From Enterobacter asburiae (GTDB taxonomy: Bacteria > Pseudomonadota > Gammaproteobacteria > Enterobacterales > Enterobacteriaceae), in NCBI RefSeq assembly GCF_008080435.1, contig NZ_VRKN01000014.1, forward strand, positions 1 to 64,000: a DNA stretch of 64,000 nt. Reading direction: 5' to 3'. Both the position numbers and the translations under genes were made by a program. The notes beneath the pieces are model-generated. The model was given only the letters and a program-made list of their open reading frames with translations, was not told where the DNA came from and made no database searches. This document shows positions 13,386 through 25,600 of the stretch, in pieces. Numbering within the stretch: the stretch's first letter is position 1; each line of letters begins with the position of its first letter.

Positions 13386-13718
13386 ATGGATCAGTTTGAA
13401 TGTATTAACGTAGAAGAAGCCCGCCAGAAGATGCACCAGGGAAAAGCGGTGCTGGTGGACATCCGCGATCCGCAGAGTTTTGCGATGGGACACACGCCGG
13501 GCGCGTTCCATCTCACTAACGACACGCTGGGCGCGTTTATGCGCGATAACGACTTCGAGACGCCGGTCATGGTCATGTGCTACCACGGCAACAGCAGCAA
13601 AGGCGCGGCGCAGTATCTGCTTCAGCAGGGCTACGATGCGGTGTATAGCGTCGACGGCGGCTTCGATGCCTGGCATCGTCATTTCCCGGCAGAAGTGGAA
13701 TACGCTTTTGAGCGCTGA
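13386..13718 (+). CDS. glpE: Thiosulfate sulfurtransferase GlpE (single-domain rhodanese)
   Basis: A 110-residue single rhodanese domain that transfers sulfane sulfur from thiosulfate to cyanide or to thioredoxin-like acceptors. The active-site loop CYHGNSS contains the catalytic cysteine near residue 65. It is two residues longer than E. coli GlpE because the C-terminus differs (EYAFER). It is the first gene of glpEGR and lies 47 bases ahead of glpG. Its physiological link to glycerol metabolism is unclear. Confidence 0.95.
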   Translation: MDQFECINVEEARQKMHQGKAVLVDIRDPQSFAMGHTPGAFHLTNDTLGAFMRDNDFETPVMVMCYHGNSSKGAAQYLLQQGYDAVYSVDGGFDAWHRHFPAEVEYAFER

Positions 13719-13765
13719 TCCCGCTATACTGTCCCCTTTTGTGTGGAAATAAGCGACCGCTGCCC

Positions 13766-14596
13766 ATGTTGATGATCACCTCTTTTACCAACCCTCGCGT
13801 CGCCCAGGCGTTTGTCGACTATATGGCGACGCAGGGCATTATTCTGACCATTCAGCAACATACGCAGACCGACGTCTGGCTGGCCGATGAGAGCCAGGCC
13901 GGGCGGGTAAACGAGGAGCTGGCGCGTTTTCTCGAGAACCCTGGCGACCCGCGCTATCTGGCAGCCAGCTGGCAGTCCGGCCAGACCGGCAGCGGATTGC
14001 ATTACAGCCGTTTTCCCTTCCTTGCCACTATCCGGGAACGCGCGGGCCCGTTTACGCTGCTGCTGATGGCGGCCTGCATTATCGTCTTCATTATTATGAA
14101 CGTGGTGGGCGACCAGAGCGTGATGATTGCCCTGGCGTGGCCCTATGACCCGTCTCTTGATTTTGACGTCTGGCGCTACTTTAGCCACGCGCTGATGCAC
14201 TTCTCGGTGATGCATATCCTCTTTAACCTGCTCTGGTGGTGGTATCTCGGCGGTGCCGTTGAAAAGCGCCTGGGAAGCGGCAAGCTGATCGTTATCACCC
14301 TTATCAGCGCCCTGCTGAGCGGCTATGTGCAGCACAAGTTCAGCGGGCCGTGGTTCGGCGGGCTGTCGGGCGTCGTGTATGCCCTCATGGGCTATGTCTG
14401 GCTTCGCGGGGAGCGCGATCCGGAAAGCGGCATCTATCTGCAACGCGGATTAATAACCTTTGCGTTAATATGGCTAATTGCCGGATGGTTTGATCTGTTT
14501 GGTATGTCTATCGCCAACGGTGCACACGTCGCCGGGCTGGCCGTGGGGCTGGCGATGGCGTTTGCCGACACGCTCCATGCGCGAAAACGAACATAA
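13766..14596 (+). CDS. glpG: Rhomboid intramembrane serine protease GlpG
   Basis: A 276-residue rhomboid protease of the inner membrane, with an N-terminal cytosolic domain (about 1-90) and six membrane segments. The catalytic dyad is visible as Ser in [12 protein letters not shown] (about residue 201) and His in [11 protein letters not shown] (about residue 254); [14 protein letters not shown] matches the conserved loop/segment-2 signature. The ATG at 13766 reproduces the E. coli N-terminus MLMITSF, and the extra upstream codons opened by a TTG are unlikely to be used. Confidence 0.97.
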   Translation: MLMITSFTNPRVAQAFVDYMATQGIILTIQQHTQTDVWLADESQAGRVNEELARFLENPGDPRYLAASWQSGQTGSGLHYSRFPFLATIRERAGPFTLLLMAACIIVFIIMNVVGDQSVMIALAWPYDPSLDFDVWRYFSHALMHFSVMHILFNLLWWWYLGGAVEKRLGSGKLIVITLISALLSGYVQHKFSGPWFGGLSGVVYALMGYVWLRGERDPESGIYLQRGLITFALIWLIAGWFDLFGMSIANGAHVAGLAVGLAMAFADTLHARKRT

Positions 14597-14612
14597 TTCT
14601 CAGGGATAATTG

Positions 14613-15371
14613 ATGAAACAAACACAACGTCATGACGCTATTATCGAACTGGTAAAAAAACAGGGATATGTCAGCACCGAAGAGCTGGTGGAGCAGTTTG
14701 CCGTCAGCCCACAAACCATCCGTCGTGACCTGAACGACCTGGCCGATCAGAATCGCATTCTGCGCCACCACGGCGGGGCGGCGCTGCCGTCCAGTTCGGT
14801 CAATACCTCCTGGCACGACCGTAAAGCCACGCAGACGGCAGAGAAAGAGCGCATTGCCCGTAAGGTCGCCAGCCAGATCCCGAACGGGGCGACGCTGTTT
14901 ATTGATATCGGCACCACGCCGGAAGCGGTCGCCCATGCGCTGCTGGATCACGAGAACCTGCGCGTGGTCACCAACAACCTGAACGTGGCCAATACCCTGA
15001 TGCAGAAAGACGATTTCCGCATCATCCTCGCGGGTGGCGAACTGCGCAGTCGCGACGGCGGGATTATCGGTGAAGCGACCCTCGATTTTATCTCTCAGTT
15101 CCGCCTCGATTTCGGCATTCTGGGGATCAGCGGCATCGACAGCGACGGCTCGCTGCTGGAATTTGATTACCACGAGGTGCGCACCAAGCGCGCGATAATT
15201 GAAAACTCGCGCCACGTGATGCTGGTGGTGGATCATTCGAAGTTTGGCCGAAATGCGATGGTGAACATGGGCAGCATCAGCATGGTGGATGCGGTCTACA
15301 CCGACGTGATGCCGCCGGCGGGCGTGATGCAGGTGATTAAAGATAATAATTTGCAGTTAGAGTTGTGTTGA
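14613..15371 (+). CDS. glpR: Glycerol-3-phosphate regulon repressor (DeoR family)
   Basis: A 252-residue repressor. The N-terminal helix-turn-helix (GYVSTEELVEQFAVSPQTIR, residues 18-37) is followed by the DeoR sugar-phosphate sensor domain, with DIGTTPEA and TNNLNVA motifs. It represses the glp genes until glycerol-3-phosphate binds. The start at 14613 has AGGGA six bases ahead and equals the E. coli length. In K-12 the rtc genes follow glpR; here malT converges directly, with only a repeat between. Confidence 0.96.
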   Translation: MKQTQRHDAIIELVKKQGYVSTEELVEQFAVSPQTIRRDLNDLADQNRILRHHGGAALPSSSVNTSWHDRKATQTAEKERIARKVASQIPNGATLFIDIGTTPEAVAHALLDHENLRVVTNNLNVANTLMQKDDFRIILAGGELRSRDGGIIGEATLDFISQFRLDFGILGISGIDSDGSLLEFDYHEVRTKRAIIENSRHVMLVVDHSKFGRNAMVNMGSISMVDAVYTDVMPPAGVMQVIKDNNLQLELC

Positions 15372-15380
15372 AAAGCCGTT

Positions 15381-15429
15381 CTCCCTCTCCCTGTGGGAGA
15401 GGGCCGGGGTGAGGGCATCAGGCCGCACC
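15381..15429. repeat. CCCTCACCCC-family repeat between glpR and malT
   Basis: CTCCCTCTCCC, then GTGGGAGAGGG, CCGGGGTGAGGG and CATCAGGCCGCAC, the reverse orientation of the copies at 35.9 and 43.0 kb. It is the only structure between the converging glpR and malT ends and may act as a two-way terminator. Confidence 0.75.
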
Positions 15430-15433
15430 AAAC

Positions 15434-18193
<2,760 letters not shown>

Positions 18194-18261
18194 TTAATAC
18201 GATATAAGGTCGGACAGAAAGAGAACTATTGCAAGTTATGTCTGGGTTTTGTGGTTCTGAA

Positions 18262-18279
18262 TTTGCACTCTGTCACAAA
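18262..18279 (-). promoter_or_regulatory. CRP site upstream of malT
   Basis: Read on the minus strand this is TTTGTGACAGAGTGCAAA: a perfect TGTGA half, six bases, then a degenerate second half. It lies about 125 bases upstream of malT and resembles the CRP site described at E. coli malT. It occupies the middle of the 586-base malT-malP gap, in which I see no gene. Confidence 0.65.
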
Positions 18280-18613
18280 ACATTCAGGCAAATGTTGGAA
18301 CTTTCTCGAAAGGGTCTTAACGCCGCGTCACTGCTGGCTTGTCTGTACTCATTACCGCTGCGCTGAAACTGGTTTCAGAAAGGTATAGTGACGTCAAATT
18401 TAATAAAGTGCGGGTAAAGTTGAGTGAGAGTAATAGTCTCCTGAGAGGTGACCCGATGACTAAATTATTATTCTACGTAAGTAATCATTTCAGAGCGGAT
18501 TAATTTCACCCGAAACTGCATTTCATTTCTTTGACATTCTCCCTGGTTACTTTTTTATCTTCAGGGCACACTCGGACTATGCTCTGAGAGTGGCCTCGAT
18601 CACACTTTTCTGC

Positions 18614-18660
18614 TCATCCCCGCTACTCCTCCCTGTCTAATCCCCCACAGGAGGAGGAAG
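18614..18660 (+). promoter_or_regulatory. MalT boxes of the malPQ promoter
   Basis: TCATCC (18614-18619), CTCCTCC (18626-18632) and TCCCCC (18641-18646) are spaced like the MalT boxes of E. coli malPp (GGAKGA read on the other strand). A GGAGGAGG purine run follows. They lie 66-112 bases before malP. The spacing supports a MalT-activated promoter just downstream. Confidence 0.7.
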
Positions 18661-18725
18661 AGGAGAAATGAGCCAGGCACACTAGCGCCAACTTGTGTTT
18701 TCTTTCTAAAGGATGCCGATCCCCT

Positions 18726-21119
18726 ATGTCACAGCCTACTTTCAACAAAGCTCAATTCCAGGCTGCCCTGACGCGTCAGTGGCAGCGTTTTGGCCTTCAT
18801 GCTGCAAACGAAATGACGCCTCACCAGTGGTGGCAGGCAGTGAGCGGTGCGCTCGCAGAACAGCTGGATGCTCAGCCTTTGGCAAAGCCGGTGAAGAACC
18901 AGCGTCATGTAAACTACATTTCAATGGAATTCCTGATTGGCCGTCTGACGGGCAACAACCTGTTGAACCTCGGCTGGTATCAGGACGTCGGTGACGTCCT
19001 CAAAGAACACGACATTAACCTGACCGATCTGCTGGAAGAAGAGACTGACCCGGCGCTGGGCAACGGCGGCCTGGGGCGTCTGGCGGCCTGTTTCCTGGAC
19101 TCCATGGCGACCGTCGGCCAGTCGGCGATTGGTTACGGTCTGAACTACCAGTACGGCCTGTTCCGTCAGTCGTTTGCCGACGGTCATCAGATGGAAGCGC
19201 CGGACGACTGGCATCGCAACACCTATCCGTGGTTCCGCCACAACGCGCAGCTGGATGTACAGGTCGGCATTGGCGGAAAAGTCACAAAGCAGGGTCGCTG
19301 GGAACCGGCGTTCACCATTACCGGTGAAGCCTGGGATCTGCCGGTGCTTGGCTACCGTAACGGCGTGGCGCAACCGCTGCGTCTGTGGCAGGCGAAGCAC
19401 GCGCATCCGTTTAACCTGACAAAATTCAACGACGGCGATTTCCTGCGTGCCGAGCAGCAGGGCATCGACGCCGAGAAGCTGACCAAAGTCCTTTACCCGA
19501 ACGACAACCACCTGGCCGGTAAAAAGCTGCGCCTGATGCAGCAGTACTTCCAGTGCGCCTGCTCCGTGGCGGACATTCTGCGTCGCCATCACCTGGCGGG
19601 CCGCAAGCTGGCGCAGCTGCCGGACTTCGAAGTGATTCAGCTCAACGACACGCACCCGACTATTGCGATCCCGGAACTGCTGCGCGTGCTGATCGACGAG
19701 CATCAGCTGAGCTGGGATGACGCCTGGGCCATCACCAGCCGTACCTTTGCCTACACCAACCACACCTTGATGCCTGAAGCGCTGGAGTGCTGGGATGAGA
19801 AGCTGGTGAAAACGCTGCTGCCGCGTCACATGCAGATCATCAACAAGATTAACGACCAGTTTAAAACCCTGGTGGATAAAACCTGGCCGGGCAAAAAAGC
19901 AGTCTGGGCGAAACTGGCGGTGGTTCATGATAAGCAGGTGCGCATGGCGAACATGTGCGTGGTAAGCGGCTTCGCGGTGAACGGCGTGGCGGCGCTGCAC
20001 TCGGATCTGGTGGTTAAAGATCTCTTCCCGGAATACCACCAGCTGTGGCCGACCAAATTCCACAACGTGACCAACGGCATCACGCCACGTCGCTGGATCA
20101 AGCAGTGTAACCCCCTGCTGGCTGGCCTGCTGGATAAAACCCTGAAGAAAGAGTGGGCCAACGATCTGGACCAGCTCATTAACCTGGAAAAACAGGCTGA
20201 CGACGCGAAATTCCGCAAGCAGTACCGTGCGATCAAGCTGGAGAACAAGGTTCGTCTCGCCGAGTTCGTGAAACTGCGTACCGGGATTGAGATCAACCCG
20301 AATGCCATTTTCGATATCCAGATCAAGCGTCTGCACGAGTACAAGCGTCAGCACCTGAACCTGCTGCACATTCTGGCGCTGTACAAAGAGATCCGCGAGA
20401 ACCCGCAGGCCGACCGCGTGCCGCGCGTGTTCCTGTTCGGTGCGAAAGCGGCGCCGGGCTACTACCTGGCGAAAAACATTATCCTCGCCATTAACAAAGT
20501 GGCGGCGGCGATCAACAGCGATCCGAAAGTGGGTGACAAGCTGAAGGTGGTGTTCCTGCCGGATTACTGCGTCTCTGCGGCTGAAATGCTGATCCCGGCG
20601 GCGGATATCTCCGAGCAGATCTCGACTGCGGGGAAAGAAGCGTCCGGCACCGGCAACATGAAGCTGGCGCTGAACGGCGCGCTGACCGTCGGTACGCTCG
20701 ACGGGGCAAACGTCGAAATCGCCGAGAAGGTCGGTGAAGAGAATATCTTTATCTTCGGCCATACCGTGGAAGAGGTGAAAGCCATCAAGGCCAAAGGCTA
20801 TGACCCGGTGAAATGGCGTAAGAAAGACAAAGTGCTCGACGCGGTGCTGAAGGAGCTGGAAAGCGGTAAATACAGCGACGGCGACAAGCACGCGTTTGAC
20901 CAGATGCTGCACAGCATGGACAAACACGGCGGTGACCCGTATCTGGTCATGGCGGACTTCACGGCTTATGTAGAAGCGCAAAAGCAGGTCGACGTGCTGT
21001 ATCGCGACCAGGAGGCGTGGACGCGCGCATGCATTCTGAACACTGCCCGCTGCGGTATGTTCAGCTCTGACCGTTCAATCCGTGATTATCAGGCCCGTAT
21101 CTGGCAGGCGAAACACTAA
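18726..21119 (+). CDS. malP: Maltodextrin phosphorylase
   Basis: A 797-residue GT35 phosphorylase that converts linear maltodextrins and phosphate to glucose-1-phosphate in the cytosol. The C-terminal [20 protein letters not shown] holds the pyridoxal-phosphate lysine. The frame is open from 18693, but the ATG at 18726 gives MSQPTFN and the E. coli length. It is followed nine bases later by malQ. The sequence differs clearly from the paralogue glgP. Confidence 0.97.
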   Translation: MSQPTFNKAQFQAALTRQWQRFGLHAANEMTPHQWWQAVSGALAEQLDAQPLAKPVKNQRHVNYISMEFLIGRLTGNNLLNLGWYQDVGDVLKEHDINLTDLLEEETDPALGNGGLGRLAACFLDSMATVGQSAIGYGLNYQYGLFRQSFADGHQMEAPDDWHRNTYPWFRHNAQLDVQVGIGGKVTKQGRWEPAFTITGEAWDLPVLGYRNGVAQPLRLWQAKHAHPFNLTKFNDGDFLRAEQQGIDAEKLTKVLYPNDNHLAGKKLRLMQQYFQCACSVADILRRHHLAGRKLAQLPDFEVIQLNDTHPTIAIPELLRVLIDEHQLSWDDAWAITSRTFAYTNHTLMPEALECWDEKLVKTLLPRHMQIINKINDQFKTLVDKTWPGKKAVWAKLAVVHDKQVRMANMCVVSGFAVNGVAALHSDLVVKDLFPEYHQLWPTKFHNVTNGITPRRWIKQCNPLLAGLLDKTLKKEWANDLDQLINLEKQADDAKFRKQYRAIKLENKVRLAEFVKLRTGIEINPNAIFDIQIKRLHEYKRQHLNLLHILALYKEIRENPQADRVPRVFLFGAKAAPGYYLAKNIILAINKVAAAINSDPKVGDKLKVVFLPDYCVSAAEMLIPAADISEQISTAGKEASGTGNMKLALNGALTVGTLDGANVEIAEKVGEENIFIFGHTVEEVKAIKAKGYDPVKWRKKDKVLDAVLKELESGKYSDGDKHAFDQMLHSMDKHGGDPYLVMADFTAYVEAQKQVDVLYRDQEAWTRACILNTARCGMFSSDRSIRDYQARIWQAKH

Positions 21120-21128
21120 GGAAGCGCG

Positions 21129-23207
21129 ATGGAGAGTAAACGTCTGGACAGCGCCGCGCAGGCGGCGGGGATCAGCCTCAGTTACATTAATGCTCACGGC
21201 AAACCGCAGTCTATTGGCGCCGATACCAAAAGACGTTTGCTGGACGCCATGCACAAAACCGACGCGAAAGCGTCGGTTGCACCGGTGCCGAACGTGAAGG
21301 TATTCACCGCAGGCAAAAAGATGCCGCTCGCGGTGGAGGGGCGTGGCGAGTTTAGCTGGCTGCTGACCACCGAAGAGGGGCATCAGCATAAAGGCCACGT
21401 CACCGGTGGCAAAATGCTTAACCTTCCGGTGAAGCTGCCGGAGGGCTATCACACCCTAACACTCACCCAGGACGATCGGCGTTTCCATTGCCGGGTGATC
21501 GTCGCGCCAAAACGCTGCTACGAGCCGCAGGCGTTGCTTGAAGGCAAAAAGCTTTGGGGCGCCTGCGTGCAGCTCTATACGCTGCGTTCCGACAGCAACT
21601 GGGGCATCGGTGATTTTGGCGATCTGAAAAAGATGCTGGCATCAGTGGGCGAGCGCGGCGGCGCGTTCATCGGCCTCAACCCGATTCACGCGCTCTATCC
21701 GGCGAACCCGGAGAGCGCCAGCCCGTATAGTCCGTCGTCCCGTCGCTGGCTGAACGTGATTTATATCGACGTTAACGCGTTAGATGACTTCAAAAACAGC
21801 AAAGAGGCGCAGGCGTGGTGGAAACTCAGCACCACGCAGCACGCGCTGAAGCAGGCGCGTGATGCCGACTGGGTGGACTACGCCACCGTCACCGCGTTGA
21901 AAATGGCGGCATTGCGTCTGGCATGGAAAGGTTTTGCGAAGCGTGGTGACGAGCAGATGTCGGCCTTCCGTCAGTTTGTCACCCAGGAGGGCGAGAGCCT
22001 GTACTGGCAGGCGGCATTTGATGCACTGCACGCGTATCAGGTTAAAGAGGACGAAATGCGCTGGGGCTGGCCGGTCTGGCCGGAAGCGTATCAGTCCGTC
22101 GACACGCCGGAAGTCAAAGCGTTCTGTAAAAAATATGCCGATGAAGTGGACTTCTACCTGTGGCTGCAGTGGCTGGCGTACAGCCAGTTTGCCGCCTGCT
22201 GGCAGGTGAGCCAGGGCTATAAAATGCCGATCGGCCTGTATCGTGACCTGGCCGTGGGTGTGGCAGAAGGCGGCGCGGAAACCTGGTGCGACCGTGAGCT
22301 TTACTGTCTGAAAGCGTCCGTGGGTGCGCCACCGGATATCCTTGGCCCGCTCGGTCAGAACTGGGGTTTGCCGCCAATGGATCCGCACGTCATGGTGGCG
22401 CGCGCCTACGAGCCGTTTATCGACCTGCTGCGCGCTAACATGCAGAACTGCGGCGCGTTGCGTATTGACCACGTGATGTCCGTGCTGCGTCTGTGGTGGA
22501 TCCCGTACGGTGAAACGGCGGATCACGGGGCATACGTGCAGTACCCGGTTGACGATCTGCTGTCGATCCTGGCGCTGGAAAGCAAGCGCCATCAGTGCAT
22601 GGTGATCGGTGAGGATCTCGGTACCGTGCCGGTGGAAATTGTCAGCAAGCTCCGCGACAGCGGCGTCTACTCCTATAAAGTGCTCTATTTTGAAAACGAC
22701 CATGAGAAAACCTTCCGCGCGCCGAAAGCGTACCCTGAACAGTCAATGGCAGTCGCGACGACGCATGACCTTCCTACGCTTCGTGGCTATTGGGAAAGCG
22801 GCGATCTGACGCTCGGTAAAACGCTGGGTCTGTATCCTGATGAAGAGGTTTTGCGCGGCCTGTATCAGGATCGCGAGCTCTCCAAACAGGGGCTGCTGGA
22901 TGCGCTGCACAAGCAGGGCTGTCTGCCAAAACGAGCCGGACATAAGGCGTCATTGATGTCGATGACCGCTACCCTCAATCGTGGTTTGCAGCGCTATATT
23001 GCCGACAGCAATAGCGCCCTGCTGGGCCTGCAGCCGGAAGACTGGATTGATATGGCGGAGCCGGTGAACATCCCGGGCACCAGCTATCAGTACAAGAACT
23101 GGCGTCGCAAGCTGTCCACAACGCTTGAGAAGATGTTTGCCGATGATGGGGTGAACAAGCTGATTAAGGATTTGGATAAGCGGCGAAAAGCGGCCGGGAA
23201 AAAGTGA
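21129..23207 (+). CDS. malQ: 4-alpha-glucanotransferase (amylomaltase)
   Basis: A 692-residue GH77 enzyme, two residues shorter than E. coli MalQ. It disproportionates maltose and maltodextrins into longer chains that MalP can attack, releasing glucose. Catalytic motifs are LRIDHVM (nucleophile Asp, about 446), GEDLGT (acid Glu, about 494) and HDLPT (stabilising Asp). AAGGAAG precedes the start. A GC-rich hairpin with a T tract follows three bases after the stop. Confidence 0.96.
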   Translation: MESKRLDSAAQAAGISLSYINAHGKPQSIGADTKRRLLDAMHKTDAKASVAPVPNVKVFTAGKKMPLAVEGRGEFSWLLTTEEGHQHKGHVTGGKMLNLPVKLPEGYHTLTLTQDDRRFHCRVIVAPKRCYEPQALLEGKKLWGACVQLYTLRSDSNWGIGDFGDLKKMLASVGERGGAFIGLNPIHALYPANPESASPYSPSSRRWLNVIYIDVNALDDFKNSKEAQAWWKLSTTQHALKQARDADWVDYATVTALKMAALRLAWKGFAKRGDEQMSAFRQFVTQEGESLYWQAAFDALHAYQVKEDEMRWGWPVWPEAYQSVDTPEVKAFCKKYADEVDFYLWLQWLAYSQFAACWQVSQGYKMPIGLYRDLAVGVAEGGAETWCDRELYCLKASVGAPPDILGPLGQNWGLPPMDPHVMVARAYEPFIDLLRANMQNCGALRIDHVMSVLRLWWIPYGETADHGAYVQYPVDDLLSILALESKRHQCMVIGEDLGTVPVEIVSKLRDSGVYSYKVLYFENDHEKTFRAPKAYPEQSMAVATTHDLPTLRGYWESGDLTLGKTLGLYPDEEVLRGLYQDRELSKQGLLDALHKQGCLPKRAGHKASLMSMTATLNRGLQRYIADSNSALLGLQPEDWIDMAEPVNIPGTSYQYKNWRRKLSTTLEKMFADDGVNKLIKDLDKRRKAAGKK

Positions 23208-23213
23208 TAAAAA

Positions 23214-23234
23214 ACCGCCAGATGGCGGTTTTTT
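23214..23234 (+). terminator. Intrinsic terminator after malQ
   Basis: An ACCGCC/GGCGGT stem with an AGAT loop is followed by a run of six T. It begins seven bases after the malQ stop and immediately precedes a REP pair. Confidence 0.88.
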
Positions 23235-23235
23235 A

Positions 23236-23308
23236 TTGCCCGGTGGCGCTGCGCTTACCGGGCCTACATGGATCGGGTAGGTCGGGTAAGGCGTAGCCGC
23301 CACCCGAC
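23236..23308. repeat. REP pair (BIME) between malQ and gntT
   Basis: TTGCCCGGTGGCGCTGCGC... ending GGGCCTAC (23236-23267) and GTAGGTCGGGTAAGGCG... ending CCACCCGAC (23277-23308) are two REP units facing each other between converging genes. The two units belong to slightly different sequence subtypes (GGTAAGCGC against GGTAAGGCG). Confidence 0.85.
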
Positions 23309-23316
23309 TTATTACA

Positions 23317-24633
23317 TTAAACCACCATATTCAACAGCAGCACCCCGACCAGACCACATACCGAAATGATGGTTTCCAGCGCGGACCAGGACTTGATGGT
23401 TTCACCGATAGTCAGGTTGAAGTACTCCTTGAACAGCCAGAAGCCAGGGTCGTTAACGTGAGAGAAAATCACGCTACCGGAACCAACGGCGATAACCATC
23501 AGCTCAGGACTCACGCCCGTGGTCGCAATCAGCGGGGCAACGATACCGCCTGCGGTGATCGCCGCAACGGTCGCAGAACCCAGTGCAATACGCAGAACCG
23601 CAGCAATAGACCAGGCCATCAGGAGCGGCGACACGTTGGTTTCATGCATCATGGCAGCGATGTATTTGTCCACGCCGCTGTCGACCAGAACCTGCTTGAA
23701 TGCACCGCCACCGCCGATGATCAGGAGCATCATGGCAATGATTTTGATGGAAGAGGTCAGCGTGTCGTTGATCTGATCCATTGAACGGCCACGGTTCAGA
23801 CCGAAGGTGAACATCGCGATCAGCACCGCAATCAACGTTGCCATTACCGGGTCACCCAGGAATTCTGCAACGGACAGGAACGCATGACCTTTCGGCAGGA
23901 TCATCTCTGCCACGGCACGCATCGCCATCAGGATCACCGGTACCAGAGAGGTCCAGACGCTGACGCCGAAACCAGGCATCTCTTCTTCGGTGAAGGTTTT
24001 GGCGCTGTACAGACCTTCCGGAATCGGCTTATCAATGCCTTTCAGGAAGCGGGCATAAACCGGGCCTGCCAGAATCACCGTTGGGATCGCCAGAATCGTA
24101 CCGAACAGCAGGGTTTTACCCATATCCGCGTGGAAGATGGTCGCGATAGCGGTTGGACCCGGGTGCGGCGGCAGGAAGCCGTGGGTCACGGACAGCGCCG
24201 CAGCCATTGGCACACCGACATACAGCAGCGGGATGTTTGCCGCAGCCGCGATGGTGAACACCAGCGGCAGCATCAGCACGAAGCCCACTTCATAGAACAG
24301 CGCGAAACCAACGGTAAAACCGGTTAATACCACCGCCCACTGGATGTTCTTCTTGCCAAATTTGGCGATGAGGGTGGTGGCAATACGCTGGGCGCCCCCG
24401 CAGTCTGCCAGCATTTTGCCGAGCATGGCGCCGAAGCCCATGATCAATGCCAGGCTACCGAGCGTGCCGCCGACACCGGCTTTAATCGAGCTGATGACTT
24501 TCACCAGCGGCATCCCTTGCATCAGACCGACTGCAAGTGCCACCAGAACCAGAGCGATAAATCCGTTCATTTTGAAACGGATCATCAAGAGCAGTAATAA
24601 CACAACACCGATAGCAACGATGACTAATGGCAT
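23317..24633 (-). CDS. gntT: High-affinity gluconate:H+ symporter GntT
   Basis: A 438-residue inner-membrane transporter of the gluconate permease (GntP) family, with twelve or more hydrophobic segments and the conserved FLPPHPGPTAIA loop near residue 155. The length equals E. coli GntT, and the place next to nfuA and gntX is that of gntT in K-12; that position, more than sequence, separates it from gntU and the other paralogues. Two GntR-like operators lie 20-175 bases upstream, which supports gluconate induction. Confidence 0.93.
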   Translation of the reverse strand: MPLVIVAIGVVLLLLLMIRFKMNGFIALVLVALAVGLMQGMPLVKVISSIKAGVGGTLGSLALIMGFGAMLGKMLADCGGAQRIATTLIAKFGKKNIQWAVVLTGFTVGFALFYEVGFVLMLPLVFTIAAAANIPLLYVGVPMAAALSVTHGFLPPHPGPTAIATIFHADMGKTLLFGTILAIPTVILAGPVYARFLKGIDKPIPEGLYSAKTFTEEEMPGFGVSVWTSLVPVILMAMRAVAEMILPKGHAFLSVAEFLGDPVMATLIAVLIAMFTFGLNRGRSMDQINDTLTSSIKIIAMMLLIIGGGGAFKQVLVDSGVDKYIAAMMHETNVSPLLMAWSIAAVLRIALGSATVAAITAGGIVAPLIATTGVSPELMVIAVGSGSVIFSHVNDPGFWLFKEYFNLTIGETIKSWSALETIISVCGLVGVLLLNMVV

Positions 24634-24652
24634 GATTTACCTGGCCTTTGAA

Positions 24653-24668
24653 TTGTTATGGGTAACGT
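24653..24668 (-). promoter_or_regulatory. GntR operator, proximal copy, upstream of gntT
   Basis: TTGTTATGGGTAACGT resembles the GntR box (ATGTTACC-GGTAACAT type). It lies 20-35 bases before the gntT start, so it should be inside the leader or near the promoter. A better match lies 140 bases further upstream. Confidence 0.55.
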
Positions 24669-24792
24669 CATTGTTTCAACGACAAATTCCGATTGTCCCA
24701 ACTGGGAACAGAGTGTTAACGGCACTCATACTGATGCCTTCGAAACCATTAAGTTTAGTCGGCTGTTATAAGGATGCTGAGTGCCCACGAGA

Positions 24793-24808
24793 ATGATACG
24801 GGTAACAT
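24793..24808 (-). promoter_or_regulatory. GntR operator, distal copy, upstream of gntT
   Basis: ATGATACGGGTAACAT is a near-palindromic match to the GntR consensus. E. coli gntT is known to have two GntR operators. The pair here, centred 140 bases apart, fits that arrangement. The rest of this 330-base gap holds a REP unit and no gene. Confidence 0.7.
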
Positions 24809-24914
24809 GACGTGATTGAGAATCACCCCGGGAGGGTAAATTTGAATTATGAGACGCAGGTCAACATATAGAGGGGGAGGGCTGGAGAGAAGGTATCAGG
24901 CCCGCACTGTTTCT

Positions 24915-24944
24915 GTAGGCCCGGTAAGCGCAGCGTCACCGGGC
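24915..24944. repeat. Single REP unit between gntT and nfuA
   Basis: GTAGGCCCGGTAAGCGCAGC followed by GTCACCGGGC is one REP unit just downstream of the nfuA stop. The partner unit expected in a BIME pair is not seen. Confidence 0.8.
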
Positions 24945-24963
24945 GATACAGACGGGCACTGAA

Positions 24964-25539
24964 TTAGTAGTAAGAGTGCTCGCCGCGCTGGTGCTCGGTC
25001 AGGTCACGCACGCCTTTCAGTTCCGGGAACTCGTTCAGCAGCTGCTTCTCGATCCCTTCTTTCAGGGTCACATCGACCATTGAACAGCCGTTACAGCCGC
25101 CGCCGAACTGCAGGATCGCCAGGCCGTCTTCCGTGATTTCCATCAGGGAAACGCGACCGCCGTGGCCCGCCAGCTGTGGGTTGATCTGGGATTGCAGCAG
25201 ATACTCGACGCGCTCCATCAGCGGGGCATCGTCAGACACTTTACGCATTTTCGCGTTCGGCGCTTTCAGGGTTAGCTGAGAACCCAGCTGATCGGTGACG
25301 AAGTCGATCTCCGCATCGTCAAGATACGGTGCGCTCAGCTCATCAACGTAGGCGGTGAGCTGTTCAAATTTAAGGGCAGTGTCAGTTGCTTCCACAGCGT
25401 CCGGAGGACAATAAGAAACACCACATTCTGCATTCGGAGTGCCTGGATTAATCACAAACACGCGGATCTGCGTCCCTTCTTCCTGATTTGCCAGCAGTTT
25501 GGCAAAGTGTGCTTGTGCAGAATCGGAAATACGGATCAT
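24964..25539 (-). CDS. nfuA: Fe-S biogenesis protein NfuA
   Basis: A 191-residue Fe-S carrier that delivers [4Fe-4S] clusters to targets such as aconitase and lipoyl synthase under oxidative stress or iron limitation. The N-terminal degenerate A-type domain (about 1-100) lacks the full cysteine set. The C-terminal Nfu domain carries Cys149 and Cys152 in CNGCS, which ligate the cluster at the dimer interface. The length equals E. coli NfuA. It follows gntX on the same strand after 61 bases. Confidence 0.97.
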   Translation of the reverse strand: MIRISDSAQAHFAKLLANQEEGTQIRVFVINPGTPNAECGVSYCPPDAVEATDTALKFEQLTAYVDELSAPYLDDAEIDFVTDQLGSQLTLKAPNAKMRKVSDDAPLMERVEYLLQSQINPQLAGHGGRVSLMEITEDGLAILQFGGGCNGCSMVDVTLKEGIEKQLLNEFPELKGVRDLTEHQRGEHSYY

Positions 25540-25600
25540 AGCTTTGGCCTAATAGTTGACTAAATTACCTGGGTATAATCATACGCCCATTGAAGAAGGG

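Noticed and set aside
18921-20981. A 686-codon open frame on the minus strand opposite malP
   Set aside because: Antisense frames of this length are common opposite GC-rich phosphorylase genes. Composition is rich in Val, Arg, His and Gln without motifs, and malP is certain.
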